A stretch of 64,000 nt of DNA from Penaeus vannamei (lineage: Eukaryota > Arthropoda > Malacostraca > Decapoda > Penaeidae): NCBI RefSeq assembly GCF_042767895.1, contig NC_091565.1, positions 24,864,031 to 24,928,030 on the forward strand. The letters are read 5' to 3'. Numbering within the stretch: the stretch's first letter is position 1; each line of letters starts with the position of its first letter. A program made the translations under genes and the position numbers. The notes below the pieces were generated by a model. The model did not search any database. It was not told the DNA's origin and saw only the letters and a list, made by a program, of their open reading frames with translations. Shown here one piece after another: positions 1-13,102 of this stretch.

Positions 1-470
1 TTAATCAAGAATTGTATACCAGTAATGATTATTATTTATTCATTTGTAAAATGATTTGGAAAAATACATCAACTCATTAATAATGATTTATTTATTTATT
101 CCGTCACCAACTTAAACAGACAAAAATGAACAAACAAAACAGACGAAACATACACACAAAATAGACAAAATAAACAAAAAATCCTGCCTACGTGATATAT
201 TACTATAGTGAACCATATCACCCTAATCCTAACAAAAGTAGAGAATACAAACCCCAGAATGTGATTAAAAACAGCAATGGCAGAGAGGTCTTGCCCAGGC
301 CTATGGCGGTGGAGGAGTGCCCGAGGCAAACCTCCCAAGGAACTCGGGTAGGCCTTAAGACGGTAGGGGGGGGGAGAAGACGAGTAAACAAACAGGGTTT
401 TCAGCCAATTCTAGGGCATCTTAGCTCGTTCATTATATATATATCTTTTTTTAATAAGATTTGATTTACT
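1..470. other. Unassigned non-satellite flank
   Basis: No gene was recognised. Positions 240-430 are GC-richer than the surroundings and include a G-rich run near 366-375. The first 180 bases are AT-rich simple sequence with TTTA and ACAAA repeats. The short open frames here have no recognisable domain. The triplet satellite starts at about 500. This could be the edge of an unrelated dispersed repeat, but nothing else in the window matches it. Confidence 0.4.
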
Positions 471-499
471 AATTTTGATGGGTTCATGTAACTCTATTC

Positions 500-1884
500 C
501 AATAATTTTCATACTAATAATGGGAAGAGAAATAAGAATAACATCATTATCATTGTCATTATAATTATTATTATTGTCATTATTATTTCTAAAATTATCA
601 TTATTGCTATTATCATAACATGAATAGTTATAATGATAAAAATAGCATAATAATTAGCATAATAATTATTATAATTGCAATAATGATGATAATTATAATG
701 ATAATCATGATGATAATGACTATGATAATAATCATCATCATAAAAATAATGACAGTAATGATAATAATGATAATAATCATTATTCAGTCCATTTATAATG
801 AAATAAAGGGTAGAGGTAATCAAATCCCAAAAGTCGCAAAAACGGCAAAATCAAGCGTATTACAGCCTTCTGAGAGAAACGTCGAAAAAAGAACCCTTTT
901 CGCTTTTTAATGGTAATTATGACGATTTTAACATTATTTCAGGTAATTCTGATGATTTTCATGATAATACATTTATTATTGACCATAATGAGGATAATTA
1001 TGATGATAATGACAATAATAATAAAATCATAATTATAATGATAATTTTGATAATTACTGCAATAATAGCAATAATTAACTCTACTCCAATAATTTTCATA
1101 CTAATAATGGCAATAGAAATAAGAATAACATCATTAAAATTGTCATTATAATTATTATTATTGTCATAATTATTTCTAAAATTATCATTATTCCTATTAT
1201 CATTATATAAATAGTTATAATGATAAAAATAGCAATAATAATTACCATAATGATTATTATAACTATAATAATGATGATAATAATAATGATAAACATGATG
1301 ATAATGAGTATAATGATAATGATCATGAAAATAATGACAATAATGATAATGATGATAATATTCATTCAGTCCATTTATAATGAAATAAAGGCCAGAATTA
1401 ATAAAATCCCAAAAGTCGAAACGACAAAATCTAGCGTATTAACGCCATTTGAGAGAAACGTCGAAAAAATCCCTTTTCGCTTTTTAATGGTAATTATGAT
1501 GATTTTAACATTAATTCTGGTAATTATGATGATTTTCATGATAATTCCTTTAATATAGACCACAATGAGGATAATTATGATGATAATGATAATGACAATA
1601 ATAATGATAAAATCATAATCATAATGATAATTTTGATAATTACTGCAATAATTAACTCTGTTCCAATAATTTTCATACTAATAATGGCAATAGAAATAAG
1701 AATAACATCATTATCATTGTCATTATGATTATTATAATTGTCATTATTAATTCTATAATTATCATTATTGCTATTAGTATTATATGAATAATTATAATGA
1801 TAAAAATAGCAATAATAATAAGCATAATAATTATTATAACTGCAATAATGATGATAATTATAATGATAATCATGATGATAATGA
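500..1884 (+). repeat. Satellite subfamily A1, about two units, core on +
   Basis: Imperfect ATT/ATG/ATC triplet DNA with cores at about 825-905 and 1405-1480. Each core reads AAGTCGAAAAAACGGC-like, then CTAGCGTATTACAGCC, then GAGAGAAACGTCGAAAA. The flank CATTATTCAGTCCATTTATAATG identifies A1. Open frames across this block translate into poly-Ile/Met/Asn and are not coding. The block ends where orientation flips at about 1884. Confidence 0.85.
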
Positions 1885-3945
1885 CTTATCCTCATTATTG
1901 TCAATAGTAAAGGAATTATCATGAAAATCATTATAATTACATGAATTAATATAAAAATCCTCATAATTACCATTAAAAAGCGAAAAGGGCGGTTTCTCGA
2001 CGTTTTTCTCAAGAGGCTGTAATACGCTAGATTTTGTCATTTCTTCGGCTTTTGGGACTAGATTACTTCTGACCTTTATTTCATTATAAATTGGCTGAAT
2101 AATGATTATTATTATCATTATTATCATTACTGTCATTATTTTCATGATTATTATCATTATAGTCAATATCATCATGTTTATTATTATTATTATTATTGCA
2201 GTTATAATAATTATTATGCTAATTATTATTGCTATTTTTATCGTCATAACTATTTATATGATGATAATAGCAATAATGATATTTTTAGAAATATTAATAA
2301 CAATAACAATAATTATAATGACAATGAAAATGATGTTATTCTTATTTCTATTGCCATTATTAGTATGAAAATTATTGGAATAGAGTTAATTATTGCTATT
2401 ATTGCATTAATTATCAAAATTATCTTTATGATTATGATTTTATCATTATTATTGCCATTATCATCATAATTATCATTATTGTCAATAATAAAAGAATTAT
2501 CATGAAAATCATCATAATCACCTGAAGTAATGTTAAAATCCTCATAATTACCATTAAAAAGTGAAAGAGTTTTTTTTTTGACGTTTCTCATAAAAGGCTG
2601 TAATGCGCCAGATTTTGCCGTTTTTTCGACTTATGGGATTTTCTTACTTTTTGTCTTTATTTCCTTAAAAATGGACTGTATAATAATTATTATCATCATT
2701 ATCATTACTGTCATTATTTTCATGATTATTATCATTATTATTATCATCATTATTTCAGTTTTGATAATTATTATGCTAATCATTATTACTATTTTTATCA
2801 TTTTAACTATATATATAATGATGATAGCAATAATGATAATTTTAGAAATACTAATGACAATAATAATAATTATAATGACAATGAATATGATGTTATTCTT
2901 ATTTCTTTTGCAATTATTAGTATGAAACTTATAGGAATAGAGTTAATTATTGCTATTATTGCAGTAATTATCAAAATTATCATTATGATTATAATTATTA
3001 TTGTCATTATCATTGTCATTACCATCATAATTATCCTCATTATTGTTAATAATAAAGGAATTATCATGAAAATCCTCCTAATTACCTGAATCAATGTTAA
3101 AATCCTCATAATCACCGTTAAAAAGCGAAAAGTTTTTTTTTTCGACGTTCCTCTCAAAAGGATGTAATACGCTAGATTTTGCCGTTTTTTTTTTCGACTT
3201 TTGGGATTTGATTACTTCTGGCCTTTATTTCATTATAAATGGACTGAATAATGATAATCATCATCATTATTATCATTACTGTCATTATTTTCATGATTAT
3301 TATCATTATACTCATTATCATCATGATTATCATTATTATTATCATCATTATTGCAGTTATAATAGTTATTATGCTAATTATTGTTGCTATTTTATCATTA
3401 TAACATTATGGCAATAATGACAATTTTAGAAATAATAATGACAATAATAATAATTATAATAACAATGATAATGGTGTTATTCTTATTTCTATTGCCATTA
3501 TTAGTATGGAAATTATTGGAATAGAGTTCATTAATTCTATTATTGCAGTAATTATCCAAATTATCATTATAATTATAATTTTTATTGTCATTATCATCAT
3601 AATTATCCTCATTTTTGTCAATGATAAAGGAATTATCATGGAAATCATCATAATTACCTGAATTAATGTTAAAATCCTCATAATTACCATTAAAAAGCGA
3701 AAAGGTTTTTTTCGACATTTCTCTCATGAGCCTGTAATACGCTAGATTTTGCCGTCTTTTCGGCTTTTGGGATTTGATTATTTCTGGCCTTTATTTCATT
3801 ATAAATGGACTGAATGATGATTATTATCATTATTGTCATTACTGTCATTATTTTCATGATTATTATCATTATAGTCATTATGATCATGATTATCATTATT
3901 ATTATCATTATTGCAGTTATAATCATTATTATGCTAATTATTATC

Positions 3946-3986
3946 GCTATTTTTATCATTATAAGTATTTATATAATGATAATAGC
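3946..3986. repeat. Conserved dyad (hairpin) in the A1 unit
   Basis: The left arm at 3946-3963 and the right arm at 3972-3986 form a 15-bp stem with a 3-T bulge and an 8-nt loop. The arm reads GCTATT-(TTT)-ATCATTATA. The same dyad recurs in most A1 units (for example near 2230, 4520, 5455, 6537 and 7137) and in weaker form in A2. It lies roughly midway between consecutive cores. A function is not evident. Confidence 0.6.
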
Positions 3987-5253
3987 AATAATGATAATTT
4001 TAGAAATAATGACAATAATAATAATTATAATGACAATGATAATGATGTTATTCTTATTTCTATTGCCATTATTAGTATGAAAATGAGTTAATTATTGCAA
4101 TTATTGCAGTAATTATCAAAATTATTATGATAATTATGATTTTATCATTATTATTGTCATTATCATACTTATCCTAATTATTTTCAATATTAAGGAATTA
4201 TCATGAAAATCATCATAATTACCTGAATTCATGTTAAAATCCTCATAATTACCATTAACAAGCGAAAAGTTCTTTTTCGACGTTTCTCTCAAAAGGCTGT
4301 TGTAATACGCTTGATTTTGCCGTTTTTTCGACTTTTAGGATTAGATTATTTCTGGCCTTTATTTCATTATAAATGGACTGAATAATGATTATTATCATTA
4401 TTATGATTACTGTCATTATTTTGATGATTATTATCATTATACTCATTATCATCATGATTATCATTATTATTATCATCATTATTGCATTTATGATAATTAT
4501 TATGCTAATTATTATTGCCATTTTTATCATTTTAACTATTTATATAATGATAACAGCAATAATGACAATTTTAGAGATAGTAATGACAATAATAATAATT
4601 ATAATGACAACGTTAATGATGTTATTCTTATTTCTATTGCCATTATTAGTATGAAAATGATTAGAATAGAGTTAATTATTGCTATAATTGCAGTAATTAT
4701 CAAAATTATCATCATAAACACGATTTTATCATTATTATTGTCATTATCATTGTCATTATCATCATAATTATCCTCATTATTGTCAATAATAAAGGAATTA
4801 TCATGAAAATCATCATAATTACCTGAATTAATGTTAAAATCCTCATAGTAACCATTAAAAAGCGAAAATGGTCTTCTTTCGACGTTTCGACCTGTGGGAT
4901 TTGATTAAATCTTGCCTCTATTTCATTATAAATAGACTGAACAATGATAAGGATGTTATTCTTATTTCTATTGCCATTACTAGTATGAAATTTATTGGAA
5001 TAGAGTTAATTATTGGTATCATTGTAGTACTTATCAAAATTATCATTATAATTATGATTTTATCATTATTATTGTCATTATCATTGTCATTATCATCATA
5101 ATCATCCTCATTATTGTCAATAATAAAGGAATTATCATGAAAATCATCATAATTACCTGAATTCATGTTAAAATCCTCATAATTACCATCAAAAAGCGAA
5201 AAGTTTTTTTTCGACGTTTCTCTCAAAAAGCTGTAATACGCTAGATTCTACCG

Positions 5254-5278
<25 letters not shown>
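5254..5278. repeat. Poly-T run of 25 in the satellite core
   Basis: A homopolymer expansion of the normal T6-T8 that precedes TCGAC in the core. Comparable expansions at the same core position are seen at 19529-19545 (followed by 12 G) and, as poly-A, at 47945-47968. Confidence 0.8.
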
Positions 5279-5285
<7 letters not shown>

Positions 5286-7395
5286 GGATTTATTTACTTC
5301 TGGCCTTTATTTCATTACAAATGGACTTAATAATGATTTTTATCATCATTATTGTCATTATTTTCATGATTATATTCATTATACTCATTATCATGATTAT
5401 CATTATTATTATCATCATTATTGCAGTTATAATAATTAGTATTCTAATTATTATTGCTATTTTTTATCATTATAGCTATTTATATAATGATAATAGCAAT
5501 AATGATAATTTTAGAAATAATAATGACAATAATAATAATTATAATGACAATGATAATGATGTTATTCTTATTTCTATTGCCATTATTAGTATGAAAATTA
5601 TTGGAATATAGTTGATTATTGCTATTATTGCAGTAATTATGAAAATTATCATTATAATTATAATTTTATCATTATTATTGTCATTATCATTGTCATTATC
5701 ATCATGATTATCCTCATTATTGTCAATAATAGAGGAATTATCATGAAAATCATCATAATTACCTGAATTCATGTTAAAATCTGCATAATTACCATTAAAA
5801 AGCGAAAAGGTTTTTTTTTCGCAAAAGGCTGTTGTAATACGCTAGATTTTGCGTTTTTTCGACTTGTGGGATTTGTTTATTTCTGGCCTTTTTTTTATTA
5901 TAAATGGACTGAATAATGATTATTATGATTATTATCATTACTGTCATTATTTTCAAGATTATTATCCTTATAGTCATTACCATCATGATTATCATTATTA
6001 TTATCAATATTGCAGTTATAATAATTATTATGCTAATTATTATCGCTATTTTTATCATTATAACTATGTAATGATAATAGCAATATTGATAATTTTAGAA
6101 ATAATAATGACAATAATAATAATTATAATGACAATGATAATGATGTTATTCTTATTTCTATTGCCATTATTAGTATGAAAATTATTGGAATAGAGTTAAT
6201 TATTGCTATTAATGCAGTGATTATCAAAATTATCATTATAATTTTGATTTTATCATTATTATTGCCATAATTACCATTAACAAGCGAAAAGGTTTTTATT
6301 TTTTCGACCTTTCTCTCAAAAGGCTATTGTAATACGCTAGATTTTCGACTTTTTTTTATTTTATTACTTCTTGCCTTTATTTCATTATGAATGGACTGAA
6401 TAATGATTATTATCATCATTATTATCATTACTGTCATTATCTTCATGATTATAATCATAATAGTCATTATCATCATGATTATCATTATTATTATCATCAT
6501 TATTGCATTTATAATAATCATTATGCTAATTATTATTGCTATTTTTATAATTATAACTATTTATATAATGATAATAGCAATAATGATAATTTTAGAAATA
6601 ATAATGGCAATAATAACAATTATAATGACAATGATAATTATGTTATTCTTATTTTTATTGCCATTACTAGTATGAAATTTATTGGAATAGAGTTAATTAT
6701 TGGTATTATTGCAGTAATTATCAAAATGATCATTATAATTATGATTTTATCATTATTATTGCCATTATAATTATCATTATCATCATAATTATCCTCATTA
6801 TTATCAATAATAAAAGAATTATTATGAAAATCATCATAATTACCTAAGTTAATGCTAAAATCCTCATAATTACCATTAAAAAGCGAAAAGGTTTTTTTTC
6901 AACGTTTCTCTGAAAAAGCTGTAATACGCTAGATTTTGCCGTTTTTTCGACTTATAGGATTTTATTACTTCTGGCCTTTATTTCATTATAAATGGACTGA
7001 ATAATGATTTTTATCATCATTATTATCATTACTGTCATTATTTTCATGATTATCATTATACTCATTATCATCATGATTATCATTATCATTATCATCATTA
7101 TTGCAGTTGTAATAATTAGTATGCTAATTATTATGTCTATTTTTATCATTATAACTATTTATATAATGATAATAGTAATAATGATAATTTTAGAAATAAT
7201 AATGACAATAATGATAATTATAATGAAAATGATAAGGATGTTATTCATATTTCTTTTGCCATTATTAGTATGAAACTTATTGGAATAGAGTTGATTATTG
7301 CTATTATTGCAGTAATTATCAAAATTATGATTTAATTATGATTTTATCATTATTATTGTCATTATCATCATAATTATCCTCATTATTTTTGTGAT

Positions 7396-8591
7396 GATTT
7401 TCATGATATTTCCTTGATTATTAATAATAATGATGATAATTATGATGATAATGACAATAATAATGATAATAATAAAATGATAATCATAATGATGATTTTG
7501 ATAATTACTGCGATAATATCAATAATTAACTCTATTCTAATAATTTTCATACTAATAATGACAATAGAAATAATATCATTATTATTGTTATTATAATGAG
7601 TATTATTTTCATTATTATTTCTAAAATTATCATTATTGTTATTATCATTATAAAAATAGTTATAATGAATATGACAGTAACAATTAGCATAATAATCTTT
7701 ATAACTGCAATAATGATAATGATAATAATGATAATCATGTGATAATGACTATAATGATGATAATCATAAAATAATGACAATAATGATGATAATCATAGAA
7801 TAATAACAATAATGATGATAATGATGATAATAATAATTATAGTCCATTTATAATGAAATAAAGGCTAAAACTAATAAAATCCCAGAAGTCAAAAAAACGG
7901 CAAAATCTAGTGTATTACAGCCTTTTGGGAGAAACGTCGATAATGATAATAATAATAAAATGATAATCATAATGATATTTTTGATAATTACTGCAATTAT
8001 AGCAATAATTAACTCTATTCTATTAATTTTCATACTAATAATGACAATAGAAATAATAATAATTTCATTATTATTATTATAGTGAGTATTACTGTCATTA
8101 TTATTTCTAAAATTATCATTATTGTTATTATCATTATAAAAATGGGATGAAAATGAAAATGAAAATTCTTATTATAACTAATAATGATAATGATAATGAC
8201 GATAATGACTATAATGATGATAATCATAATGATAATTTTGATAATTACTGCAATGATAGTAATAATTAAATCTATTCTAATAATTTTCATACTAATAATG
8301 ACAGTAGAAATAATAGTATCATTATTGTTGTTATTATAATGAGTATTATTGTCATTATTATTTCTAAAATTATCATTATTGTTTTTATCATTATAAAAAT
8401 AGTTATAAGGATAAAAATGACAGCAATAATCAGCATAATAAACATTATAATTGCAATAATGATAATGATAATAATGATAATCATGAAGATTATGACTATA
8501 ATGATGATAATCATAAGAATAATGACAATAATGATGATGATTATAATAATAATTATAGAGTCCATTTATAATGAAATAAAGGCTAAAACTA
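7396..8591 (+). repeat. Satellite A (A1/A2 mixed), core on +
   Basis: Triplet satellite in the opposite orientation to the preceding array. There is a core at about 7880-7945 and a partial unit up to the RTE junction. The flank ATAGTCCATTTATAATGAAATAAAGGC is A2-like. The array is interrupted at about 8591, immediately after GGCTAAAACT, by the 3' end of RTE copy 1. Confidence 0.8.
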
Positions 8592-11522
8592 ACGCCGACG
8601 GGAGCGCATATCCGCATCCACCCTTTGTTTGTATCTACGAGGGACCCTCATAGGAAGTCGCCAGGCAGGGACTCGGTTTGATCGATCAGCCCAAGCCACG
8701 ACTTCCTAGGTCGACCCACAGGCCTCCTCCACCCAGGGTTGTCTCGAACAGAGACAACTTGCTGGGCGGCATCATCCTGGGGGAAGCGAGCCAGGTGACC
8801 GTAAAGCCTGAGTTGGCGATTACGGATTGTGCAGGTAATAGGTCCTGTGCTAGTCTCGCAGTGCAGCCGTTGGTTAGACACATGGTCCCGCCAGTAGTAC
8901 CCCCATGATCCGGCGCAAGGACCTATTACAAAAGGCATCAAGTCAAGAATCCAAGGCGCAGGATAGTGTCCAGGTTTCACTACCATATAGCAAAAGTGGG
9001 ACTATTAGGGCCTTGAAGACACGATGCTTGGTCCTTCTGCACAGGTACCGGCATCTCCAAATACTCTTGTCGAGAGAGTTCATGACCCCTGCTGCCAGGC
9101 CAATCCGTCTACTGACTTCATGGTCTGAAAGCCCAGAGTTATGAATTACACTACCAAGGTATGTAAAGCTCTCTGTGACTTCAATGTCCTCGCTACAAGC
9201 ACGTACCGACTGAACAGGTTCTCCTAGCAAGTCCCCAAAGTCCTGGATCTTGGTCTTGGTCCAGGAGACCTCTAGACCCAAGGGCTTCGCTTCATTACTA
9301 AATGCATCGAGAGCCACCACTTAGGATTCCAAAGACTCAGATAGAATGGCAACATTATCAGCAAAGTCAAGGTCGGTAACCTTGATATTGCCCACAATGA
9401 CTTTGAATAGTAGCTCTGCCCATTATCCAGTCCATGCAAGTGTTGAAAAGCGTTGGTGCAAGGACACAGCCTTGCCTCATTCCTGAACTAACAGGAAAGA
9501 AGCTTGACAGGCCCCCACCACACTTAACAGCACTTTCAGTACCAGTATACAGACTTGCTATTAGTCCAATAATCCTTGTTGGAATTCCTCTCAGTTTCAA
9601 GATCTCCCAGAGTGATTCCCGATGCACCGTATCGAATGCCTTCTTGAGGTTGATGTAGGCTGCAAGCAGCCCACGCCCGAACTCACGACGACGCTCTTTA
9701 ATGACTCGAAGCGCTAGGATATGGTCTATTGTGGACTTACCAGAAGGATGTGGACGAGAAACTTGCCTGGTATACTGAGCAGTGTGATGCCTCGGTGGTT
9801 GCTGCAGTCCCATCGGTCCCCCTTCCCCTTCCAGAGAGGGATGACCACACCCCTCAACAGGTCAGGGGGAACGGTACCAGACCGCCAGATGGCAGCCAGG
9901 ACGGCATACTACCCCCACTCCATGGGTTCACCACCATCCTTTAACAGTTCAGCTGGGATGCCGCATATACCAACTACTTTACCACTATTCAGCTTGGAGA
10001 TTGCCCCCCTAACTTCTGTTAGGGAGGGGTCATCCTCACTGATGGGTGGGTCCGGCAACGGAATCTCGGCACTACCCGCATCCAAGTTAACTGTTGGTGT
10101 GTCAACCTGATACAACTGCTCGAAATATTCAGCCCAACGTTCCCGCACCACAACAGGATCTGAGACGATCTGACCACTTACTGAGCGAACTGCTGTCACC
10201 TGTGAAGAGGGCTTGGAGTTCAGCTTTCTCAGGGCTTGGTATGCAGGACGAAGGTCATTTATTAAGAAATGGCCTTATACCTCTTCAGCAAGATTCCTAA
10301 TAAACTGTTCCTTGTCCCTTCATAACAAAGACCGAGTTCTGTGCACCTGAGAACGGTGCAAATCTCGATCCCTTGTCAGACGAGCCGCACGACACGCATC
10401 TGTGGCATCCAATGTCTCCTGCGAGATGAAATTTCGCCTTGCTCTCGGGCGTTCACCAATCGTCTCTTGGGCTGCATCAAGCGTTTCACAGCTGGTGTTC
10501 CACAGAAGTACACGGTCTGTCAGATTTTCGAGTGCTGTGAAACGACCATAGACTGCCTCAGCAAACCCCCGGGCACATGCCCTCTCCCTCAGCCTGTCCA
10601 AGTGAAACACCCTGGGGTATTCATTGGTCCACTGGGGGTTTTGAAATGGACTCGGAGGGTAGCCACAATTAATCTATGGTCAGTACCACAGAACTCGGCA
10701 CTCCTATACACCCTGTAATTCTGGAGGATCCTCCAATGAGTGCTAACGAGTGTGTGATCGATCTCCTTGGCTGCATTACCCGCATCGCTGTACCATGTCC
10801 AGCGATGTGGGTCTGGGGGCTGGTACCAGGAGCCAGAAATCCTCAAATTCTGGGACCTAGCAAAGTCCCGAAAAAGGAGACTATTCTGCCTCCCCGCCTG
10901 AGGTTTAGCCTCGGGCAGTCGCTCTGGGTGGACGCCACCTCTGCCACCCCCGCCGACGCTGCTCCACATATAAGGGGACGGCAGGCTGTGGAACCCATCA
11001 TCCGCCTATGGGGCTCCCGAAGGCTTTCCCCCGTAAGCTTCACTCCGGGCTGCCGTCTACCAGAACGCAGGCGGGACGAGTAGTTCTCGCTCCCGACCTG
11101 CGTCCCGGAAGTCGCCCTCCCGGTGGGTCCACAGCCCACCTCTCTTGCTGGGTGGGAGGAGCATTTCCCCTCCTCCCAGCATTACCAAATATATTTAACA
11201 CTGCCGAAGGTTTTTTATCTGGGGGAGGAGGATTGGCAAGGCCCACCTCCCCCGAGCTTGCCCTTTGCAGGGCCAGGGTGTGTCCACACGTTGGTGGTCC
11301 ATGACCCTGAACCTCTAGGGCCTCCTGCTGCTCCGAGATCCCCCTCAGTTTAGCCTGGAACCGCAAGGTACTAAGTTTCCATGGGAGGCCACGAGGAGGC
11401 ACTGAAGGGAGTCTCAATGATGGAGTGGTGGCAGCTGTAAGCGAGAAGGCATGCAAGCTGTTAACAGTAACTAGACTACCACACCATCGCTACACACCAC
11501 CCTGCGCTTGAAGCACCCACCC
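8592..11522 (-). mobile_element. RTE-like non-LTR retrotransposon, copy 1 (defective)
   Basis: An almost end-to-end copy on the minus strand. The 5' end is GGGTGGGTGCTTCA at about 11522 and the 3' end is GTCGGCGTT at about 8592. A GC-rich 5' UTR of about 480 nt is followed by an endonuclease/reverse transcriptase reading region. Compared with copies 2 and 3, about 490 nt of the endonuclease N-terminal half are missing near 10880, and the 61-nt deletion shared with copy 3 is at about 9740. Both ends abut satellite at the same positions as copy 3. Assignment to the RTE group is inferred from the single-ORF layout, the FADD motif, the near-absent 3' UTR and the ATG tail of copy 2. Confidence 0.85.
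8648..11139 (-). pseudogene. Endonuclease/reverse transcriptase pseudogene (copy 1)
   Basis: The polyprotein would nick target DNA (APE-type endonuclease) and copy element RNA into the nick. The minus-strand reading is broken into pieces. 10843-11139 is the N-terminal leader. 10589-10969 is the C-terminal half of the endonuclease (EIDHTLVSTHWR and a TDHRL motif). 10320-10610 and 9909-10199 are the linker. 9367-9813 is the RT core with DLKKAFDTVHRE and GMRQGCVLAPTLFN. 8943-9320 is the RT thumb region with GSETWTLS. 8648-8986 is the C-terminal tail with RQLRLYGHLARFP. The endonuclease catalytic Asn and Glu motifs and the GDFNA motif are deleted. Several frameshifts separate the pieces, so no active protein is possible. 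Confidence 0.85.
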
Positions 11523-11588
11523 AATGATAATTATGATGAATTTAACATTAATTCAGGTAATTGTGATGATTTTCATGATAATTCCGCA
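11523..11588. repeat. Satellite sliver between the RTE 5' end and the Gypsy gag
   Basis: About 65 bp of A2 satellite (AATGATAATTATGATG through CATGATAATTCC) separates RTE copy 1 from the gag start. This shows that the Gypsy body is joined directly to satellite, with no 5' LTR or primer-binding site between them. Confidence 0.8.
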
Positions 11589-12606
11589 ATGGATCTTTCA
11601 ATGTACGAAGAATTGTCAACTCGTTGCAGTGAGTTAAAGCAACGTTGTGTAACGCTTACCGAGCGATATGAAAGATTATTACAGAGTAGGAACCCGCAAA
11701 CTCCTAATATTTCACCTGTCACACCACCAACCATAGAATGCGTAATTAATCGAGAAGATTCGGTGCCTAAGTTTAAAGCGGAAGTTTCGGCAGCTTTCCC
11801 TTGAGACGAAATCGAGAGGTAGAATCTTGGTTGTGTGCAATGGAGAACATAGTTAAACCGGCAAATGATGAAGCCTACATTCGCACGGCAAGAGCTTCAT
11901 GTCGAGGCACGGCAGATTTGATTATAAATTCACCTGTTTTCGAAGGCATAGATAGCTGGTTGGAATTCAAGGCCCTTGTAAGAGCTAAGTTTAGAGGAAC
12001 TTGCCCCAGCACCGAATTCTTTATTTACAAAACTCTAAATTAGCGGTTGATCAAGCCCCTTTGGATTTCTTTGTCTCGATTGAAGGATTATTATATCAAG
12101 GGTTCAGAGATTATCCGGTAGCAATTGGTGTGCCAGACAAACTTATTCGGAGAGTCTTCATTCAAGGTTTACCTCATTGGTTGCGGGAAGCTTTAGCCCT
12201 TAAGGAAGATGATAATTTACCATCGCTAGCAGACGCCGCACAACGTGTCTGGAACTTGCGAGTCAATATCTTATCCAAAGAAGGACCTTCAGCCCCTACT
12301 AATTTAGATCCACGACCAGTACGCTCTAGACAGGTCGCTTCCATGGAGAAATATTGTCAATATCATCGTAGCCATAATCATAATACTGAAGAATGTAGGT
12401 TATGTCAAAGAGCATTTAAATGTTTTAATTGTGATAGAGCTGGTCATTATGCAAGGCAATGTCCCTTTCCGCCGCCACACGGCAGGGTGTGGTCTTCACC
12501 AGCATGTGGGAAAATTTACTCAGGTAGGCCTAGTGAACGGAGGCAAGGATCAGGAAACCAAGAAATCTCAGGTTCCCAGGGTAGCCATGCTGGAACCTCA
12601 GATTAA
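11589..12606 (+). pseudogene. gag: Gypsy gag (capsid/nucleocapsid), frameshifted
   Basis: Gag would form the intracellular particle that packages element RNA. The ATG at 11589 opens a frame with a coiled-coil-like start (heptad-type Leu/Arg-rich YEELSTRCSELKQRC). A shift near 11800 leads to the capsid-like part containing WLCAMENIV and FKALVRAKFRG. A second shift near 12035 leads to the last frame, with a CHHC motif (CQYHRSHNHNTEEC) followed by a classic CX2CX4HX4C knuckle at 12421-12462 (CFNCDRAGHYARQC). Two frameshifts mean it is not functional. The homology call rests on the knuckle and on the protease that follows. Confidence 0.82.
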
Positions 12607-13102
12607 AAGGGGTCGTCCTCTCGTAAGATTGTTGGTAAATGGAATGATATGCACTTGTTTTGTGGATACTGGGTCAGAAGTGACCATCCTCAAGGAGAGC
12701 GCTTGTAGGAAACTGAATGTGATGTCGCTCACCCCAATTGAACGAACGTTTAAAGGTGCTTCAGGTGCTATATTCAGTGGTCAGGGGGAGGTTAATGTGC
12801 ATTTTTCCATAGAGGACACAGTTCAATGTACTCATCCAGTGGTGGTGTTCAAAGAGATATCGTTCCCCGGAGATGTGTTGCTTAGCACTGACTTTTTTCG
12901 AAGGTTTAATTTTCAGTTGGTAGCCAATCACACACCTCCCAGGAATTTCATGTCCTTTAATGATGTAAGGGTACCTTTCTGGTTTTCTGATCAGATTTCT
13001 TTAGGTTTAAGGTTTTACAATGTTTTAATACCTCGTTTAAGTGTTCTGTTTTATCTGTGTCCCACACCATTGTTTGTCAGCCTAAATCTGGTTGTTTTGT
13101 GA
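12431..13102 (+). pseudogene. pol: Gypsy aspartic protease region
   Basis: A retropepsin-type protease that would cut the Gag-Pol polyprotein. The catalytic DTGS is encoded at 12665-12676 in the context CFVDTGSEVTIL. It is followed by a flap-like Gly-rich stretch (GASGAIFSGQGE) and a second hydrophobic segment ending in DVLLSTDFF, as in Gypsy proteases. The frame overlaps the end of gag by about 175 nt in a different frame, which may reflect either programmed frameshifting or decay. The frame loses coherence after about 13050, and the coding signal continues in the next frame. Confidence 0.82.

Larger units (their letters stand above)
1885..7395 (-). repeat. Satellite subfamily A1, tandem array, core on -
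   Basis: A tandem array of about nine units. Cores read CGCTAGATTTTGCCG on the + strand near 2030, 2609, 3171, 3743, 4313, 5242, 5842, 6340 and 6932. Complete units are about 560-600 bp, and one unit near 4.87 kb has lost most of its core. Each unit also carries a conserved dyad, for example 3946-3986. The T tract inside the core is expanded to 25 T at 5254-5278. No gene is present. Confidence 0.88.

Noticed and set aside
1885..7395. Regularly spaced conserved cores as a possible CRISPR array
   Set aside because: The spacing is about 570 bp, the spacers are themselves repetitive, and the context is eukaryotic.
500..8590. Many open frames with long Ile/Met/Asn/Tyr runs, some over 100 codons
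   Set aside because: They come from imperfect ATT/ATG/ATC triplets, which are open in several frames on both strands. There are no domains, and the frames change with each unit.
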